Assembly (NCBI GenBank): GCA_963978905.1
Contig: OZ022259.1
Span: 31,783,994-31,847,993, forward strand
Direction: 5' to 3'
DNA from: Trichostrongylus colubriformis
Taxonomy: Eukaryota; Nematoda; Chromadorea; Rhabditida; Trichostrongylidae
DNA: 64,000 nucleotides
Shown here: positions 1-16,019 of the stretch, piece after piece
Layout: each line of letters begins with the position of its first letter
Position numbering within the stretch: position 1 is the first letter of the stretch
Program-made: the position numbers and the translations under genes
Notes under the pieces: model-generated
What the model was told of the DNA's origin: nothing
The model's input: only the letters and a program-made list of their open reading frames with translations
The model's database searches: none

Positions 1-3735
<3,735 letters not shown>

Positions 3736-4155
3736 AGGAATCGTCCACGGAAAATGCGTTTTTGTGTTACCCATACGTTTATGTTGTATTTGCCTAATGT
3801 GGGCCTCATGCAAAATTTCACGCGAAAAAATGCGAATCTGGCTGAGATACAGCACCACAAAGTGCGGTCCCAATGGGCGGAGCCTAAGAGTAAAAGCCTC
3901 GTCCCATGGTCCGCCGCCGTTGGGAACGGAGAGTGGGACTGTTTACGAAACTTTCTGCTCCTACAATGCGTCTCCGACCACGGCGGACGACGGAACGAGG
4001 CTTTTCTCTTAGGCTCCGCCCACTGGGACCGCACTTTGTGGTGCTGTATCTCAGCCAGATTCACATTTTTTCGCGTGAAATTCTGCATGAGGCCAACATT
4101 AGGCAAATACAACATAAATATATGGGTAACAACTCATTTTCCGTGGACGATTCCT
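3736..4155. mobile_element. TTAA-flanked foldback MITE, family 1, copy 1
   Basis: A 420-bp element that is almost entirely one inverted repeat. The left end AGGAATCGTCCACGG is mirrored by CCGTGGACGATTCCT at the right end, and TTAA lies directly outside each end (3732-3735 and 4156-4159), as for piggyBac-type insertions. The arms of about 165 bp surround a loop of about 85 bp. It has no coding capacity; the overlapping frames on both strands are hairpin shadows. A second copy lies at 34054-34478 and a degraded one at 43714-43820. Confidence 0.88.
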
Positions 4156-4474
4156 TTAATCTTGGGAGGAGTCTCGCACCCCAGATTTAAACTGAAGGTT
4201 TAATTGGCGTGTCGGTAGATAAAATAATCAAGATATATTCCGAAACCATTGAGATTAGATTCCACTTGGCTTCGATTTTTCTATTGCTCAAGCAGCCTTT
4301 CCTAGGAGGACAATGCAGAAAGGCAAAACGAGAGGCAGCGGCACGCAATCTGAACCCATTCAAGGAGGGGCGGACCAGGACTCGGGAGGTGTACATGGAC
4401 GCACGCTGGACGCACGGCATGATCTATTAGCGCCTCAGTCATCTAACCACTGTACACCCTCTGCAAACATTACG

Positions 4475-5045
4475 CTAGTCACCCCGTGGGTAGTTTAATG
4501 GCAATATGTGGCAGGAGTCAAAAAGGAGAGGAGAGGGTGAGAGGGTGCGATTGGTAGCAGTGCCCGAGCCGAATGCATCGTTAACCCGAGCAGAGTTGGC
4601 GTAAAGGTCGATGGCTCGAAGTTGTTCATAGTTCATTTTCGAATCCTGAAAAAACCTAAAAATGTTGTAAGAAAGAATTTTTAGATTCTCTCGAAAGCCA
4701 AGATTACCATGATTTCCTTCCTCTTCAATTTTTTGCATCTTCGGTTTTTACAATGTCACGATGTTGTTCTTCGATTTCCATCGTCCCATCGCGTTTTTTG
4801 CCACAATTCAGCGACGGCATGGCGACATTTCTGACTTTGACTTTTCATCTCCAAGCTCACACTGCTCTTTGCGAGCTAATTTGCCCCAGAAGACTAGTTC
4901 TCAAATATCGCAGTAATACTCACGTGACTTGAACAGAATAAGCGAAAGTTATGTGACAGATGTATGGTTTTTGATCGCCCGTTATCACCTCTAGTCGGCC
5001 CACTGGCAGCAGTGTCCATTACAGCGTCTGTGGTTTTTTCTAACT
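4475..5045 (-). CDS. Possible exons of an unrecognised gene
   Basis: Two stretches look like exons on the - strand. The first, 5045-4924, is preceded by ACATTTCAG and followed by GTGAGT; it is open for 40 codons. The second, 4645-4475, is preceded by a pyrimidine-rich TTTTTTCAG and is open for 56 codons to a TAG stop, with an ordinary-looking composition. The segment between them (about 4840-4690) could hold a linking exon, but I find an in-frame stop in the phase that would join the two, so the locus may be a pseudogene or the model may be wrong. No domain was recognised. Confidence 0.28.
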
Positions 5046-5211
5046 CTGAAATGTCTGCCGAAGTGTGGTTGCTTTTATAAATCAAAAATCGTGGGGTTTA
5101 CAAGTTGCAATCACAAATACCATTTCAAAGTTCGTTTTTGCCCTCCGGAACATTGTGGGAGTCTTACCTTTCCTTCCTACGACGCACCACTTGACGTTGG
5201 CCGATTAATAA

Positions 5212-5290
5212 GACTATTTTGCCCCGCCCTCCAGTCCGCAAGCTAGTACATACCTCTGAGGTGCGCTTTTTGAGGGTTGTTTTATTTTGG
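5212..5290. repeat. Direct repeat pair, copy 1
   Basis: A segment of about 75 bp containing GCCCCGCCC, then AGTCCGCAAGCTA, then TGAGGGTTGTTTTATTT, repeated with mismatches in the same orientation at 5848-5917. It is probably part of a dispersed repeat whose full extent is not visible. Confidence 0.6.
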
Positions 5291-5847
5291 CTTTATTTGT
5301 TACTTACTGTTAATCTATTATATTGTATTTAATGATCAATATATCTTATTTGAAAATTTTGTACCTTGTATCAGGTGACCTCGTTTGAGATAGCTGTGGA
5401 CAAGGAGAAATAATCTGTCATACTTACGTGCGTAGTGCATTTGTTTACGAAAATTTCAGTCAGAACCATAAGTTGTCTGTAGTAAAAAGGGAAGAGTGAT
5501 GTTTTGGCGATGCCCCCACACCCTATAAAATTGAAAATTTTCACGAAGAGGTGTTATGATCACGTGCCTGTAAGTATTTTGCACTTAGACATTGATGTAT
5601 AGTGTCTGTATGTGAAACTCCGAAGTGCGCCAAATAAAACTCGTGACCACAGTTCTCGCTAGCCAGCACCACGATACATATAAGCCCTTGTAATCACAGC
5701 CTTTCGTGATTTGTACTTCCTACAACTTCAACAAAGTGAGGCGAGGGGGGCTCCGTGGCCCTGCTGCCACCTAAGCTCACTTGCCTGCCTACCTAGATCA
5801 GTTACCTCATCTGATGAGTTCTCTAACAATTTCGATTCCATGAAACT

Positions 5848-5917
5848 ATTTGGCCCCGCCCACGAGTCCGCAAGCTAATACCTCCGAGGTACACTTCCTG
5901 AGGGTTGTTTTATTTGA
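5848..5917. repeat. Direct repeat pair, copy 2
   Basis: The second copy of the segment at 5212-5290, sharing AGTCCGCAAGCTA and GAGGGTTGTTTTATTT. The roughly 560 bp between the copies is AT-rich and shows no gene. Confidence 0.6.
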
Positions 5918-7489
5918 TGATTTGAATTTTGATTAATGCCGTTATCTATGAAGCACCTATGCACGTAAGTAATGAATAAACAAATAGTTGGCCTATTTTT
6001 TTTTTGTAAAATGAATGATTGTTATGTGGAAGTAATAATTGTTGTCTTTAATATTTACTCTAATGGATTGTCATCGAAAAGATGCCTTTCGAGTGAGGAT
6101 CAAAACTTCCAGCCTCGAAAGAAACTCGAACCGGCGTTTGCATTTCATGGGCACCGAAATTCTCCATAACATCACCGATACCCCACTCGTCCGTCCTCAA
6201 GAGGCTTGGAAAATATTTTTATTTGTCATCTGTCATGGCGAGCTGAACAGCCCTGCAGACCCAGAATTATTTTTAAAAAAATTTTTGCGACTGCAAGCCC
6301 AAAAGGGATAAAAGCTTCACTTCAGCTTCCAAGGTTTTCCGATTTTCTACTTAGATTGGATCAACGGCTTATTCCTCCCAAGTGATTCACTTCGAGGCTT
6401 ATGTTGTCAAGGTGACACGATACGTCTTTCATACCACTACATAGTTCCTCATAATTCCCACATCACTTTTCCCGGCAATCCTTCTCTTCTAAAGTTCTCG
6501 TATCCGTTTTTATTCACTCTCACGATTTCAACTCACATTACATTGTTATCTTCAGAGTTTCTCAGATTCTAGCCCTTGGTATTTCTGTTTTTTGATACTT
6601 GCAGACTGGCATGGTCAAGGGCGCGCGTTCCTTTCGAGACCATGCCCGTTGTCCCGAATTCAGCATCCTCCCGGAATTTTGATCCCAGTGGTCAACGTGC
6701 GCTGAGACCACTTCGTGAGCATGCGTGACCACGTGGATGATCGCCTTGAACTCCGATCTCCTTCGTCCCGTCTTTTCGTAGTCTTCACAGTTGTCACGTG
6801 AGTATTCACTAATCGGTCATATCTGGATGTCCACGCTCACTGCCATGTTGGGTAGGGTCGATTGGGGGATGTGGAAGTGTCGCTGTCTTAAAGTTCGCAG
6901 CGATTAGGCCCTAAGACCCGTCCACGTCTTCCGCTTCTTGCTTTCCCAATCGTCCCCTTTCACACTCTTCTACTTCCACCTCTTGCGCGGTCAACCCAAT
7001 CTGACATTACACCAATCTCAGGAGTATGTCAGCTCGCTACGCATCTGAACTCTCTTCTTAGGTAAACGAGGTACAATCCAGTTCTGTAGCGCACCATCCG
7101 TTTCTTCAGTTGGCACAGCGCCAGTAATACCGTCGTCGTGTTATGGAGTGATGCGACATTCTTTCTCTCAAACTTGTTTTCTCTCAAACAGTGCGAACAT
7201 GTGTCTTACCTGAAATTCACGAAGTAAGGCGAAAAAGTTTGAATTTGACGGTGAACCAGTGACGTTCGATTCCCCTGCGAAATGGGAGGTGAAAATCAAA
7301 AGCTCGCAATTCCAAAAGCTCTGTTAGAGGGGGTGAGAGGGAAGAAATGCTCGTAAAAAGCACTTCACTCCTAACGCGGCCGGGGCAAGTGGTGGTGAGA
7401 CTTTGAAAAAGTGAAGATGGACCAAAATAAAAATCTTTTACCATACTTCTTTTAACCATTAAAGGCCAATAGTAGTATAAATGGTCAAT
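5918..7489. other. Unassigned sequence
   Basis: No supported gene. The overlapping frames at 5972-6169 and 6039-6311 compete with each other and have no splice sites or domain that would favour one. Confidence 0.4.
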
Positions 7490-7585
7490 TAAGGAAGATT
7501 GGGGTTGTTTACGGGACGTTCTGTTCCCACTGTGCGTTTGCGACCACAACGGACGACGGGGCGGGCACTTGCTCGTCCTGCAACT
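7490..7585. repeat. Remnant related to the family 1 foldback loop
   Basis: GTTTACGGGACGTTCTG, then CAACGGACGACGGGG, resemble the loop of the TTAA foldback element (3940-4000: GTTTACGAAACTTTCTG and CGGCGGACGACGG). Both terminal arms are missing, so this is a decayed fragment at best. Confidence 0.4.
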
Positions 7586-7949
7586 TTTTCGAGAAAACGA
7601 CGAAAGAGAGACTCCTACCACTGTTTCCTTCAGTGCTGAGCGCTTCATTTTTTGTCTTTCGACCTTCTTTGAATTCGGAAAGCTTCAAAGCCCTTACGAT
7701 TCTCAGATGGCTGTCAATCTTGAAATCGAGTCATTGTTTTATACCACACGCAGAATATAGTTAGCAAATTTTTCTTGAAAATGTTTGGTTCATGATTACA
7801 GGAGATCGGGAGTCCCGCTTGAATATTCCAGCTTATCTCCTTTCCTGTGATGTCGATTTCATGAGATTCTAGCAGCCGGCAGGCGATTTTTTTCGCAGCG
7901 GAAAATTCCACTTTCAATCCTAACAGCGGCGGAAACGATGATGACTCAC

Positions 7950-8271
7950 CGTCCATGGCCGCCGCATCGGTCACGGTCAGAGCCCAAAAGTCCAAAGACG
8001 CAGACTTCATACACAGTTCACAGTTGACCGATAGTGCACGTCCCACCTCCTGCACATTTCAGCTCTGATAGACGCAAGTGTTACCATTTAAGGGGTTTAA
8101 TGAGTCACGTGGCGTATGATGCTGCGACACTACATCATATTGAGCTTTGTGGAACCGACGCTGCCAGGTGTGGAGGGCACGGCGGCAACCTTGGATGAGA
8201 TAAATGTAGCAAGTTAGCTGCTCACCTCGTTGTCGTTTCATCCGCGCGTTTCCTGAGAAACGTGCGGTCAA
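7950..8271 (-). CDS. Possible exons of an unrecognised gene
   Basis: The clearest part is 8049-7950 on the - strand: a 100-nt open segment preceded by ATGTGCAG and followed by a strong donor GTGAGTCATC. An upstream open segment, 8271-8060, begins with ATG and is rich in Arg, His and Gln, but the link between the two is not settled. The only canonical GT-AG join that keeps the frame uses a poor donor (GTAGTG, about 8136). No family was recognised. The composition is more gene-like than the surroundings, which is why it is listed. Confidence 0.28.
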
Positions 8272-8279
8272 GGCTTTTT

Positions 8280-11200
8280 GATCAGTTCATAGAACTACCA
8301 AACGGTTTTTTAGAATCGTGATGGATGCGTGGACATGGGCTGCGATTGTAGCCGTCATCGCAGCAGAGTACGACTGCGCTTTTTCTGCTCACATCGTTTT
8401 TCGAATGTCCAAAACCGGATTCTGAGAGCAAAAGATCCTGTACTTCCACACTCACTTAGAGGGCAGTGAAGATGACTTGTTCACTTTCTTCTATCATTTC
8501 ATGGGTACCTGAAAAGGTCAGCGTAAAGCAAGGATTTTATCAAACGAATACGTATCTTCAAGCCCAAAAGTCCTTAAATCACCCTTGTCGAGTTGTATGA
8601 GCCACTTGACGTTCAATCAACTCGAAGAACGGGGAAGAATACAAATATATGGCGTATTCCTAGTCGGTTCATGAAGGCCAATAGTTTTCAATTCCATAAA
8701 TGCCCTTATTTGTGTTTATACGGGATATTTAGAGTGTTCAGCATTTCTATGAGGCTCCAAGCCAAAACAAATGATCTTTGAACACAACTTTACTTATTTA
8801 TTTTTTTGTACTGTTACAAAAGGAAAATTAAGGGCAGAGGTGGTGAAGTGACAACTGGAACGCACTCGCACTCTCACGGTACGAGGATCACATCTTGCAT
8901 CTATGCCCTCCTGGAAAAACAAGCTTTGAGTCCCTCCGAGGTTGATGAATTGATGCTAGACTTGCCTTGGGGGATAAAACCTGCCACCACGATTTTCGAC
9001 GAAAATGGAATGCGGAGCATCCATTAAGAGATTGGTTAACCCCCAAAAGTTTGTCCTAAACTTTTACACTATGCTGTTACAATAGTTTCATACATTATAG
9101 GTTATTTGTGTTCAAATTACTTTCTAAAGAAGTCATTATACCTGACCCTGCCCAACCCGACTAATATTCCTTCCATTGTGGGGCGAGAGGACTGGTTCAG
9201 GAATTTTTCGGAAGACCTCATCGCCGGGATAAAACGGGAAGGTGATTGCCAGTTTGAAAATATACCTAGAAGGAAAAGGAAAAAGAGTCCTTTTTTACTT
9301 TGTGTCCGATTTTAAACGATGACTTGCCATGACTACTCCTAGACGGGTTCATGTCGCCTTGCACTATCAGGACGTCACGTCTGAGTACGAACTGAGACGT
9401 GTCTATCACCTCGTCTGCTTCTCATCCTGTCTAAAAAGAACCATCCGACGTGCCTGACTTTGAACAACGTGCGTCGTGAGATGAAATATCGTCACAAGCC
9501 GTCGAATGATGACGTTCCATTCCAACACTTTCGAAACCACTCGGTTCCGCCTTGAACTCCCATCGGTAACCACTACCACACCCCATTACAAACTTACAAC
9601 TTGATGGAGTTATTGGTGCATGAATAAACGGTGATCTCGTTGGACCCGGAAATTTCGCCCCTGTCTGGGCGATGGAATAAAATCGAGCAATCTCGTATAA
9701 TGCAAATGAAGTGATGACTAATTCATACAGGACAAAAAAAAAGCGTGGGCTCAGAAAACGGGATATTTCGAAATCGCTCTGTGGCTTTTTATGGATGGTC
9801 AAATAAAAGGGATCATATAAAAGTAGATTCATTTGATCACATGTATATTTTCAGTGCAGCTGCTTTCGTACCGTCCCAGTAATTGCCCAGAATCCATGAG
9901 ATAGCATTTAATCGTGATTCTGAAGCACCACGATTGCTGACTCCTTTCATCGTACTGCTAGACGGTACCGTACTGCCTTCTACCGTACTGCCGGTCCCTC
10001 AAGACGAATATCAGTTCAGTGGCTCTCACAACTAATTGTAGTGTGCCTGATCCCGCCACTGGTAATTAATCCTATCACTATTGCGCCTGGTGCTCGCATC
10101 CTTCAATAAGGCCGAAAATCATCCATATCACCAGATTTTATATTACTCCTTTTACAACTAGAACTGGTATCAGGCACGACTTCAACTCCTGTTTCTAAGG
10201 AAAGCTAGTAATTATTCAATTAACTACATTTCTGAAAACTGCTCAGAATTTTTTGGATGAGATAAAATTCCTGACTCTGTACCGCCCTCATGATGAAATG
10301 TATGCTAAAAACCTATTACTAGTTGCAAATCAACTAGAAATGTAATTCGATGTCACCATCTGCAACTTGCTCACTCAAAACCCAATCGGTAAATCGAAAT
10401 CACAGTCTTTGGTCAGCAGAGATGTGTGCCTACTTCGCACCGACGGACCAGCGACTGTTTCGGGAGGGGTAGAAGGCTCGGATTGTTTGGATGATCACCG
10501 GAACGTGGAAACGCGCCTTCCTACATAGGTTTACATGCGTCCTTTCGAGGAAAACGGATGAAAACCCACGATAATTTAGACTGCTCATTTTGCACGTATA
10601 TAGTAGTGGAAGCTCCTGACGATTTCTTGATCACTTCCCTTCAAAAACAAAAACAAGGATTTTCTTGCTCAATTCAGCTGAAAATGCGTTCTCACTGAAC
10701 TCCTCAGGAAATAAGGTTTCCTCACGCTTATTCATTTTACCGTCGCATGTGCCCTATAGGCATAATTATCTCCGCTATATTATCTCTGCAAATGCTCAAT
10801 GTTTTTATCCATTCTAATTTCCAGTTTTTTAGATGAGTTCATTGTTCCTTTTTTGAATATGTAAGTATTGTTCGAATTTTTCGTTCCTAATGAAATAACA
10901 AGTGGCAAACCGTAAGTTGCTGAGCGGCTATTTTGCCCGGATTTTCATTTCGGTTTCATTCCATCGAATTTCATCCCGGAAGGAATCACTGAGTAATTTC
11001 ACCTGGAAAGTAGTACCATTTTGACACAATTTATTCAATTTTTCCATGTAAGGCAAAAACTCCGCAGGAATTTTTCCTTTTTCTGCTCCACGGATATTTT
11101 TCTTTTTCTTTCCCGTGATTATTAATAAATTTCAGAAATATATTCCGCACAATTGTAAACACCAAGCTCTTATCATATCAGCGCTGGCATTGTAAATACT

Positions 11201-11945
11201 TCGCACAAGTGTCCAATTCCAATGACGTCATGACTTCCAGTTTACTGAAGTCCGTAGGTCCTGCACCATCGAAACTGCCAAAATCGATCACTCACCCAAT
11301 CAATATTATCAAATCCCCTGGATGTCGGATTTTGCGCTTTTCCACAAGTCCCGCGGTGATGGTGGAAGGAAGTTCGTTTCCGGACTTACGCCAACGATTT
11401 GTCAGATCCCACACACCAAAGTGCACCCAGTCACCCCGTGCGTGCTGACGTCATCGAGTACACGCGTCCCCGTTTGGCCCGCTTCCAACGAACCACCCAC
11501 GCGGGGTCACTTGCGATGGGGTGGCCAGTGACCTCGTCGCCGTCCATGCGCGGCTGTGCAGGTGCACCTGTTCGCAGAGGACTTTGTGACCGATGATCGC
11601 TTAGAATCCATTCTGGAACCCGTCGTCACCACACGTCTAGCCCTTTCCGCCATCTCTTGCACGTATCATCCAGATCAGGTTCCCTGAATAAAGTTCGTCA
11701 TCTGTTTCGCTGTCCAGCAATCTCTTCATTTAGGCACACTATTCTTGGAGTGCCTCTCTGTCTGCGCATAATGCTCTCTCAATCATTTCGAAATCTCTTC
11801 GGCGAATGAATATCCCTCTCCCAGCATCTCTGTCCATTTCCTGGTCACTTATCGGACCAAGATTGATCGTGATCAGTGATCATTCTGAAGTGCCATGAGA
11901 TTCTTATGCATTAAAATAAGAATTAAAATTATTTATTTTCATATA
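8280..11945. other. Unassigned sequence
   Basis: No gene could be supported. A GC-richer island lies at about 11380-11600. The small ORF at 8806-9027 (73 codons) and those in the island have no recognisable domain and no clear splice sites. Confidence 0.4.
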
Positions 11946-11947
11946 TA

Positions 11948-12454
11948 CAGTAGCGCTCAAAAGTCTTCGGCGAAATGGTCTTTCGCTTGGGTTTTTTCAC
12001 TTGTAACTTTTTTGCAACTGCACCGATCTAAGAGAAATTTTAGTATGTTGTACTTGGAGACATTGCATACTTAATATACTATTTTGACGCGCAACGGTGT
12101 AGGTTACGTGGTTATATGAAATTTTTTAATTTTGGCATACCATCGCTATGCCGTCCCGCTGTGCCGCTGTCATCGAAAGTCGTGGTCTTTCTACAAAATA
12201 TTAATGTTCTCTGAGGCTTGCTCTTTTTGTTTTTGTAAGAAAAGCCGTTTTTCTTGACGAAGCCTCTTACTTTTTTTTGGGTGGTCTTGTAGTAAATCCT
12301 TGTAAAAATCATGAAAAGAGTCAAGCGGCGCTCAATTAGAAGGAAATGTTGACAATAGTTTCAGGCACCACATATTAAAATTTTGTCAAATTTGGTCAAG
12401 TACAAAAAAAGTTATGACAAAAAAGTTTTGGCCGAAGATTTTTGAGCGCTACTG
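11948..12454. mobile_element. Tc1/mariner-type MITE with TA duplication
   Basis: A 507-bp element with terminal inverted repeats of about 24 bp: CAGTAGCGCTCAAAAG then TCTTCGGC on the left, GCCGAAGA then TTTTTGAGCGCTACTG on the right. TA lies immediately outside both ends (11946-11947, 12455-12456), the hallmark of Tc1/mariner insertion, and the CAGT/ACTG tips suit the Tc1 branch. A 70-codon - strand frame rich in Lys lies inside (12324-12112), but I cannot identify it as transposase. The element is therefore non-autonomous. Confidence 0.88.
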
Positions 12455-12649
12455 TAATTGTTTGTACTTTAAATGAATTTGTTTTCTAAAAACCACGAAT
12501 AGTGTAATCCCAGGTTAGAATATACCAAAAAATTTTCGTCTCTCTAGGTCAACATTTTATGGTTGATTATTGATGTATCAGTTGGGCTAGCGCACACTAC
12601 TGCGCGCGTAACATCATAGGCGTCACTGGGTCGATCGGAACTGTTTTTC

Positions 12650-13395
12650 TATAAATTTATTCAGTACCCATTACCACATCAAGATCCGACCATTGTGGGC
12701 TTGAACATTGGTCATTTTTGTAGATTTTTCCAAATCTCAAGGCTGCGTTGGAACCGAATAATGAATTTTTGTTGTACGGATCCCCACTCAGAGTGCGCTC
12801 CTCCCACTGAGCCGAGGCCACTTTCATGAAGTTCAGAAACCCATGGCTGACCTTAGCCCATCTTTTCCTCACGCTTGGACCATTCAAACCGAAAAAACAG
12901 TTTTAAATCCAAGGTCCGAATGTTTCAATGCACGCTCCGCCCACGTTTGTGGAGCTTAATTTGGCCCATGTGTGCTCTTTACTTCTTGCACCATGCCCCA
13001 CCCATCCCAAACTTGGCCCAATTTCCACAGTTGCTTTTCATGCAGCGTCCAAGCTCCGCCCAACAACATAAATACTCCGCCCATTGTGCTCAGGCCTCTT
13101 TCATGACTTCCAGAAACTCCCTGACCCCAATACGTCTTTCCCCCACGTTTGGGTCATATTGGAACCCAATAAATAATTTTCGGTTTGAAAACGAAAGATT
13201 CTAGCACGGTCCACCCATCGTGGGCGGAGCTAACCTGGTCCATGAGTCCTCCTTAATTCTTGTCCCATACCGTACCCATCCCAAACTTGTACCCATTTCC
13301 ATAGGTCGTTTTTCAAATAATGCCTTTTTTCGTGACAGACGGAGAGAGGGACGGACGTATAGACAGATGGATCGTTTATATATAGTAGGGATATT
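12650..13395 (+). repeat. Dispersed repeat with internal near-duplicate units
   Basis: A non-coding block in which segments recur with mismatches about 275-300 bp apart: TTGGAACCGAATAATGAATT (about 12750) versus TTGGAACCCAATAAATAATT (about 13150), CATGAAGTTCAGAAACCC versus CATGACTTCCAGAAACTC, and repeated GCTCCGCCCA and CCCACCCATCCCAAACTTG. The end (CGTGACAGACGGAGAGAGG, then TATATATAGTA) resembles 3' tails of nematode RTE-type non-LTR elements or their SINEs. No reverse transcriptase is present. The class assignment is tentative. Confidence 0.5.
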
Positions 13396-14321
13396 ACTAA
13401 ACTTGAGATTGTAGATTTACTATTTATAGTATCACTTTATCATCTTTTTATCTTTATCTATAATTTCATTACCTTTTTTTCATCTAGATAAGAATAATAA
13501 AACTATAATTGGTTATAAAAATCAATTATTTGCCATACACTTATTCTTACAATTCACCATAGCAGCGATTTCCAAGCTAATATGTAAAAGGAGCTCAGAA
13601 CCAGGGAGGTGTAGAGGCAGCTTCCAAACATCCTGTCCAAGCCACTCAAGGATTCCATTCCTTCTAAGCCCGTAACATCCCGTTGGAAGGACATTGTCGT
13701 TCGCTTACTCAAGGTCTTGTCCATGATGGTCCTCATATTATGAATGGAAGTCGTATGTTGTCCCTTCCAAGGCTGTTCGGAGATCTGTTGAGGTTCTCAA
13801 AATATTTGGGTGCTTCCACATGAGACGGAATAATTGTGTTCTCAATAGATCTCTTCTCGCCAAAGGACATCTGCACCTGTCGAATATTCTCTTTTTTGTA
13901 AAGGTAGGGAAAGGGATTGTTGAACAGAAAGTAGAGGCGCTCACATGTACAAAAATGAAGAAAAAACGGAATGAAATGGTCAGGAAGTATGAACGAGAGG
14001 CTCAGATTGGGCGATTTAGGGGTCAAAGACGCGGGTGCACATCATTTTCGCATCCAAAGTTACTATCTGAAAAAACTACATACATAATGACACATAATGA
14101 TTTTAAAAAAAGGCTGATGGCATGGTAGCGAAGTCCATGGAAGTGCAGAGAACGGCTATAACTTGAAGGCTGATAAGAGTCTAGAAAAAAGGAGATTGAA
14201 GGATTTCAACAAATTTTCGTACTCCTGCGGCATTCCTTATAGTAAAATTTTCATTGATACTCACGCGAAGCATTCAGCACATTCGGCAAGAAAGGCTATA
14301 CTATTCCGATGTACATTGATA
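13396..14321. other. Unassigned AT-rich sequence
   Basis: Opposing short frames (13820-14128 on +, 14026-13733 on -) overlap each other, and neither has a domain or clear exon structure. No gene is supported. Confidence 0.4.
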
Positions 14322-14323
14322 TA

Positions 14324-15068
14324 CAGGGGGTGCCAAAAAAAAAAGTAATTTTGCCCACGGCTCACATCTGCCAATTTTACAAAACGTAGGGAAACGAAAG
14401 AGATAAAAGTATTGGGGCAAAACATTCCCGAAATGTTCCTCTAAAAGCAGGAACAAGCTGTGGCTCCTCACGTTCATGTTCATAAAAATATGGAGGTTTC
14501 ATTCGGCGCAGTCGGGCTTCGGAGTACCTACATTTGAAAATTCGCTAAAAACAGTGGAGCCAAGCTCCGTGGTAGCTCTTTTGTGGGAAGCTTCCTGAGG
14601 GTTGGCCCTTCGGTTCTTGGAAGTCATAGAGCCCCTGCTGCTTGGACAAGGCTGCTATGATCCAAAGTATCATTTTCATGCCTCAAATCCGCCTCCGGAG
14701 GGGTTTCAGTGGTAGGGGAACGTTTTGGCTCTTGGAAACGAAGGGCGCTGGGAACCCGGGAAAAACGCAATGTTAAAGAACACCATCCGGTATGAATCCC
14801 CTTAGGTACCCAGATTGAACGGACGTCAGCAAGGTTGTGAAAGAGGGCGAAGAAATTTCGGATTTTGCCCAGTTGAGGTGATACATCTTGTTCAGTCTTT
14901 CCTTGCTCCCGTTCCTGCTCGTGCAGGAGGCTGCCACGGAGTATAGTGATAGAGTTAGGTCTGCTCTTGATTCTGGGGATGAGAATACCTCAATAGAATT
15001 TACTGTAGTTTGGCTAAATGGGGTCGAAAGTGGAGGAGACAAAATTACTTTTTTTTTGGCACCCCCTG
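14324..15068. mobile_element. TA-flanked non-autonomous element, GGGGGTGCC family, copy 1
   Basis: A 745-bp element with inverted ends CAGGGGGTGCCAAAAA / TTTTTGGCACCCCCTG extending about 30 bp through AAGTAATTTTG, and TA on both outer sides (14322-14323, 15069-15070). This is Tc1/mariner-type termini without any recognisable transposase. A closely similar copy lies in the opposite orientation at 54806-55528, and a shorter one at about 53200-53531. Confidence 0.87.
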
Positions 15069-15354
15069 TAGTCCTTTTTATAATGAACGGACTGAAAGGA
15101 AGGTGAAAGCATGGGTAAGGTTTGAATTTTTTTGACTATTAGCAACGTATCCTAAGTCATCAAGAGTCAAGAAATCGAAAAAAAGTACATTGCCCATATT
15201 TCTGTTGCGAGTCATTTTCTGGTACTTTTCATCCTAGAATATATCTATAGGCTTTGAAAGCAACGGGCATGGATGGAACTATACGCTGCTTACATTGGTG
15301 CGCTCTCTACTCACTGCTAAATGGTTAAATCATTCATTCCATGTTATCATATTA

Positions 15355-16019
15355 GGTAGTCTAAAAAGTCTTTTCGTATTTTCAAATACCGCTTTTTCCC
15401 TCAAAACTGCTTTCCACAAAATTTCTTCTCTACATATATATGTAGTACAAGTCCACACGCATCTATAGGTATTGCTGTCTTCCATCTCCCGGATAACCCT
15501 TTTCGGCAAAATAAAAATATCAAAAATCACTTCATTTTTAATTCCAATTTTTTTCTTTGAATGGCGTTAGACAGGGAAAAGAAAAGGTGATAATCCAATG
15601 GAACAAGATCAGGGCTATAAGGCAGCAATTTTTATCCAAGCTCGAAAATTTTTTAAAAGAAAAAATTCGAAAATTTTTTTACCACTAGTGAAAAAATGAT
15701 TCGCCAAAAAATTCTCGAGCTTGGATAAAAATTGATAAAAATTGCTGCCCCATCCACCTTATAGCCCTCATCTTGCTCCATCGGATTATCACCTTTTCCT
15801 TTCCCTGTCTAACGCCATTCAAAGAAAAAATTTTGTATTGAAAATGTGGTTGACTTTTGATGTTTATTTTGCCGAAAAAGGTTATCCGGGAGATGGAAGA
15901 CAATACCTATAGATGCGAGTGAACTTGTACTACATGTGTATGTACAGAAGAGATTGCTGGAAAGCAGTTTGGAGGGAGAAAGCGGTATTTGAAAATACGA
16001 AAAAACTTTTTAGACTACC
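15355..16019. mobile_element. Foldback element with arms of about 300 bp
   Basis: A near-perfect inverted repeat: GGTAGTCTAAAAAGTCTTTT on the left is mirrored by AACTTTTTAGACTACC on the right, and complementarity runs inward through TCTCCCGGATAACC and CTGTCTAACGCCATTCAA to an AT-rich loop near 15650-15715. Tips beginning GGTAGTCTAAAAAGT suggest a mariner-related parent. The open frames on both strands are palindrome shadows. An RNA from either strand would fold into one long hairpin. Confidence 0.85.
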
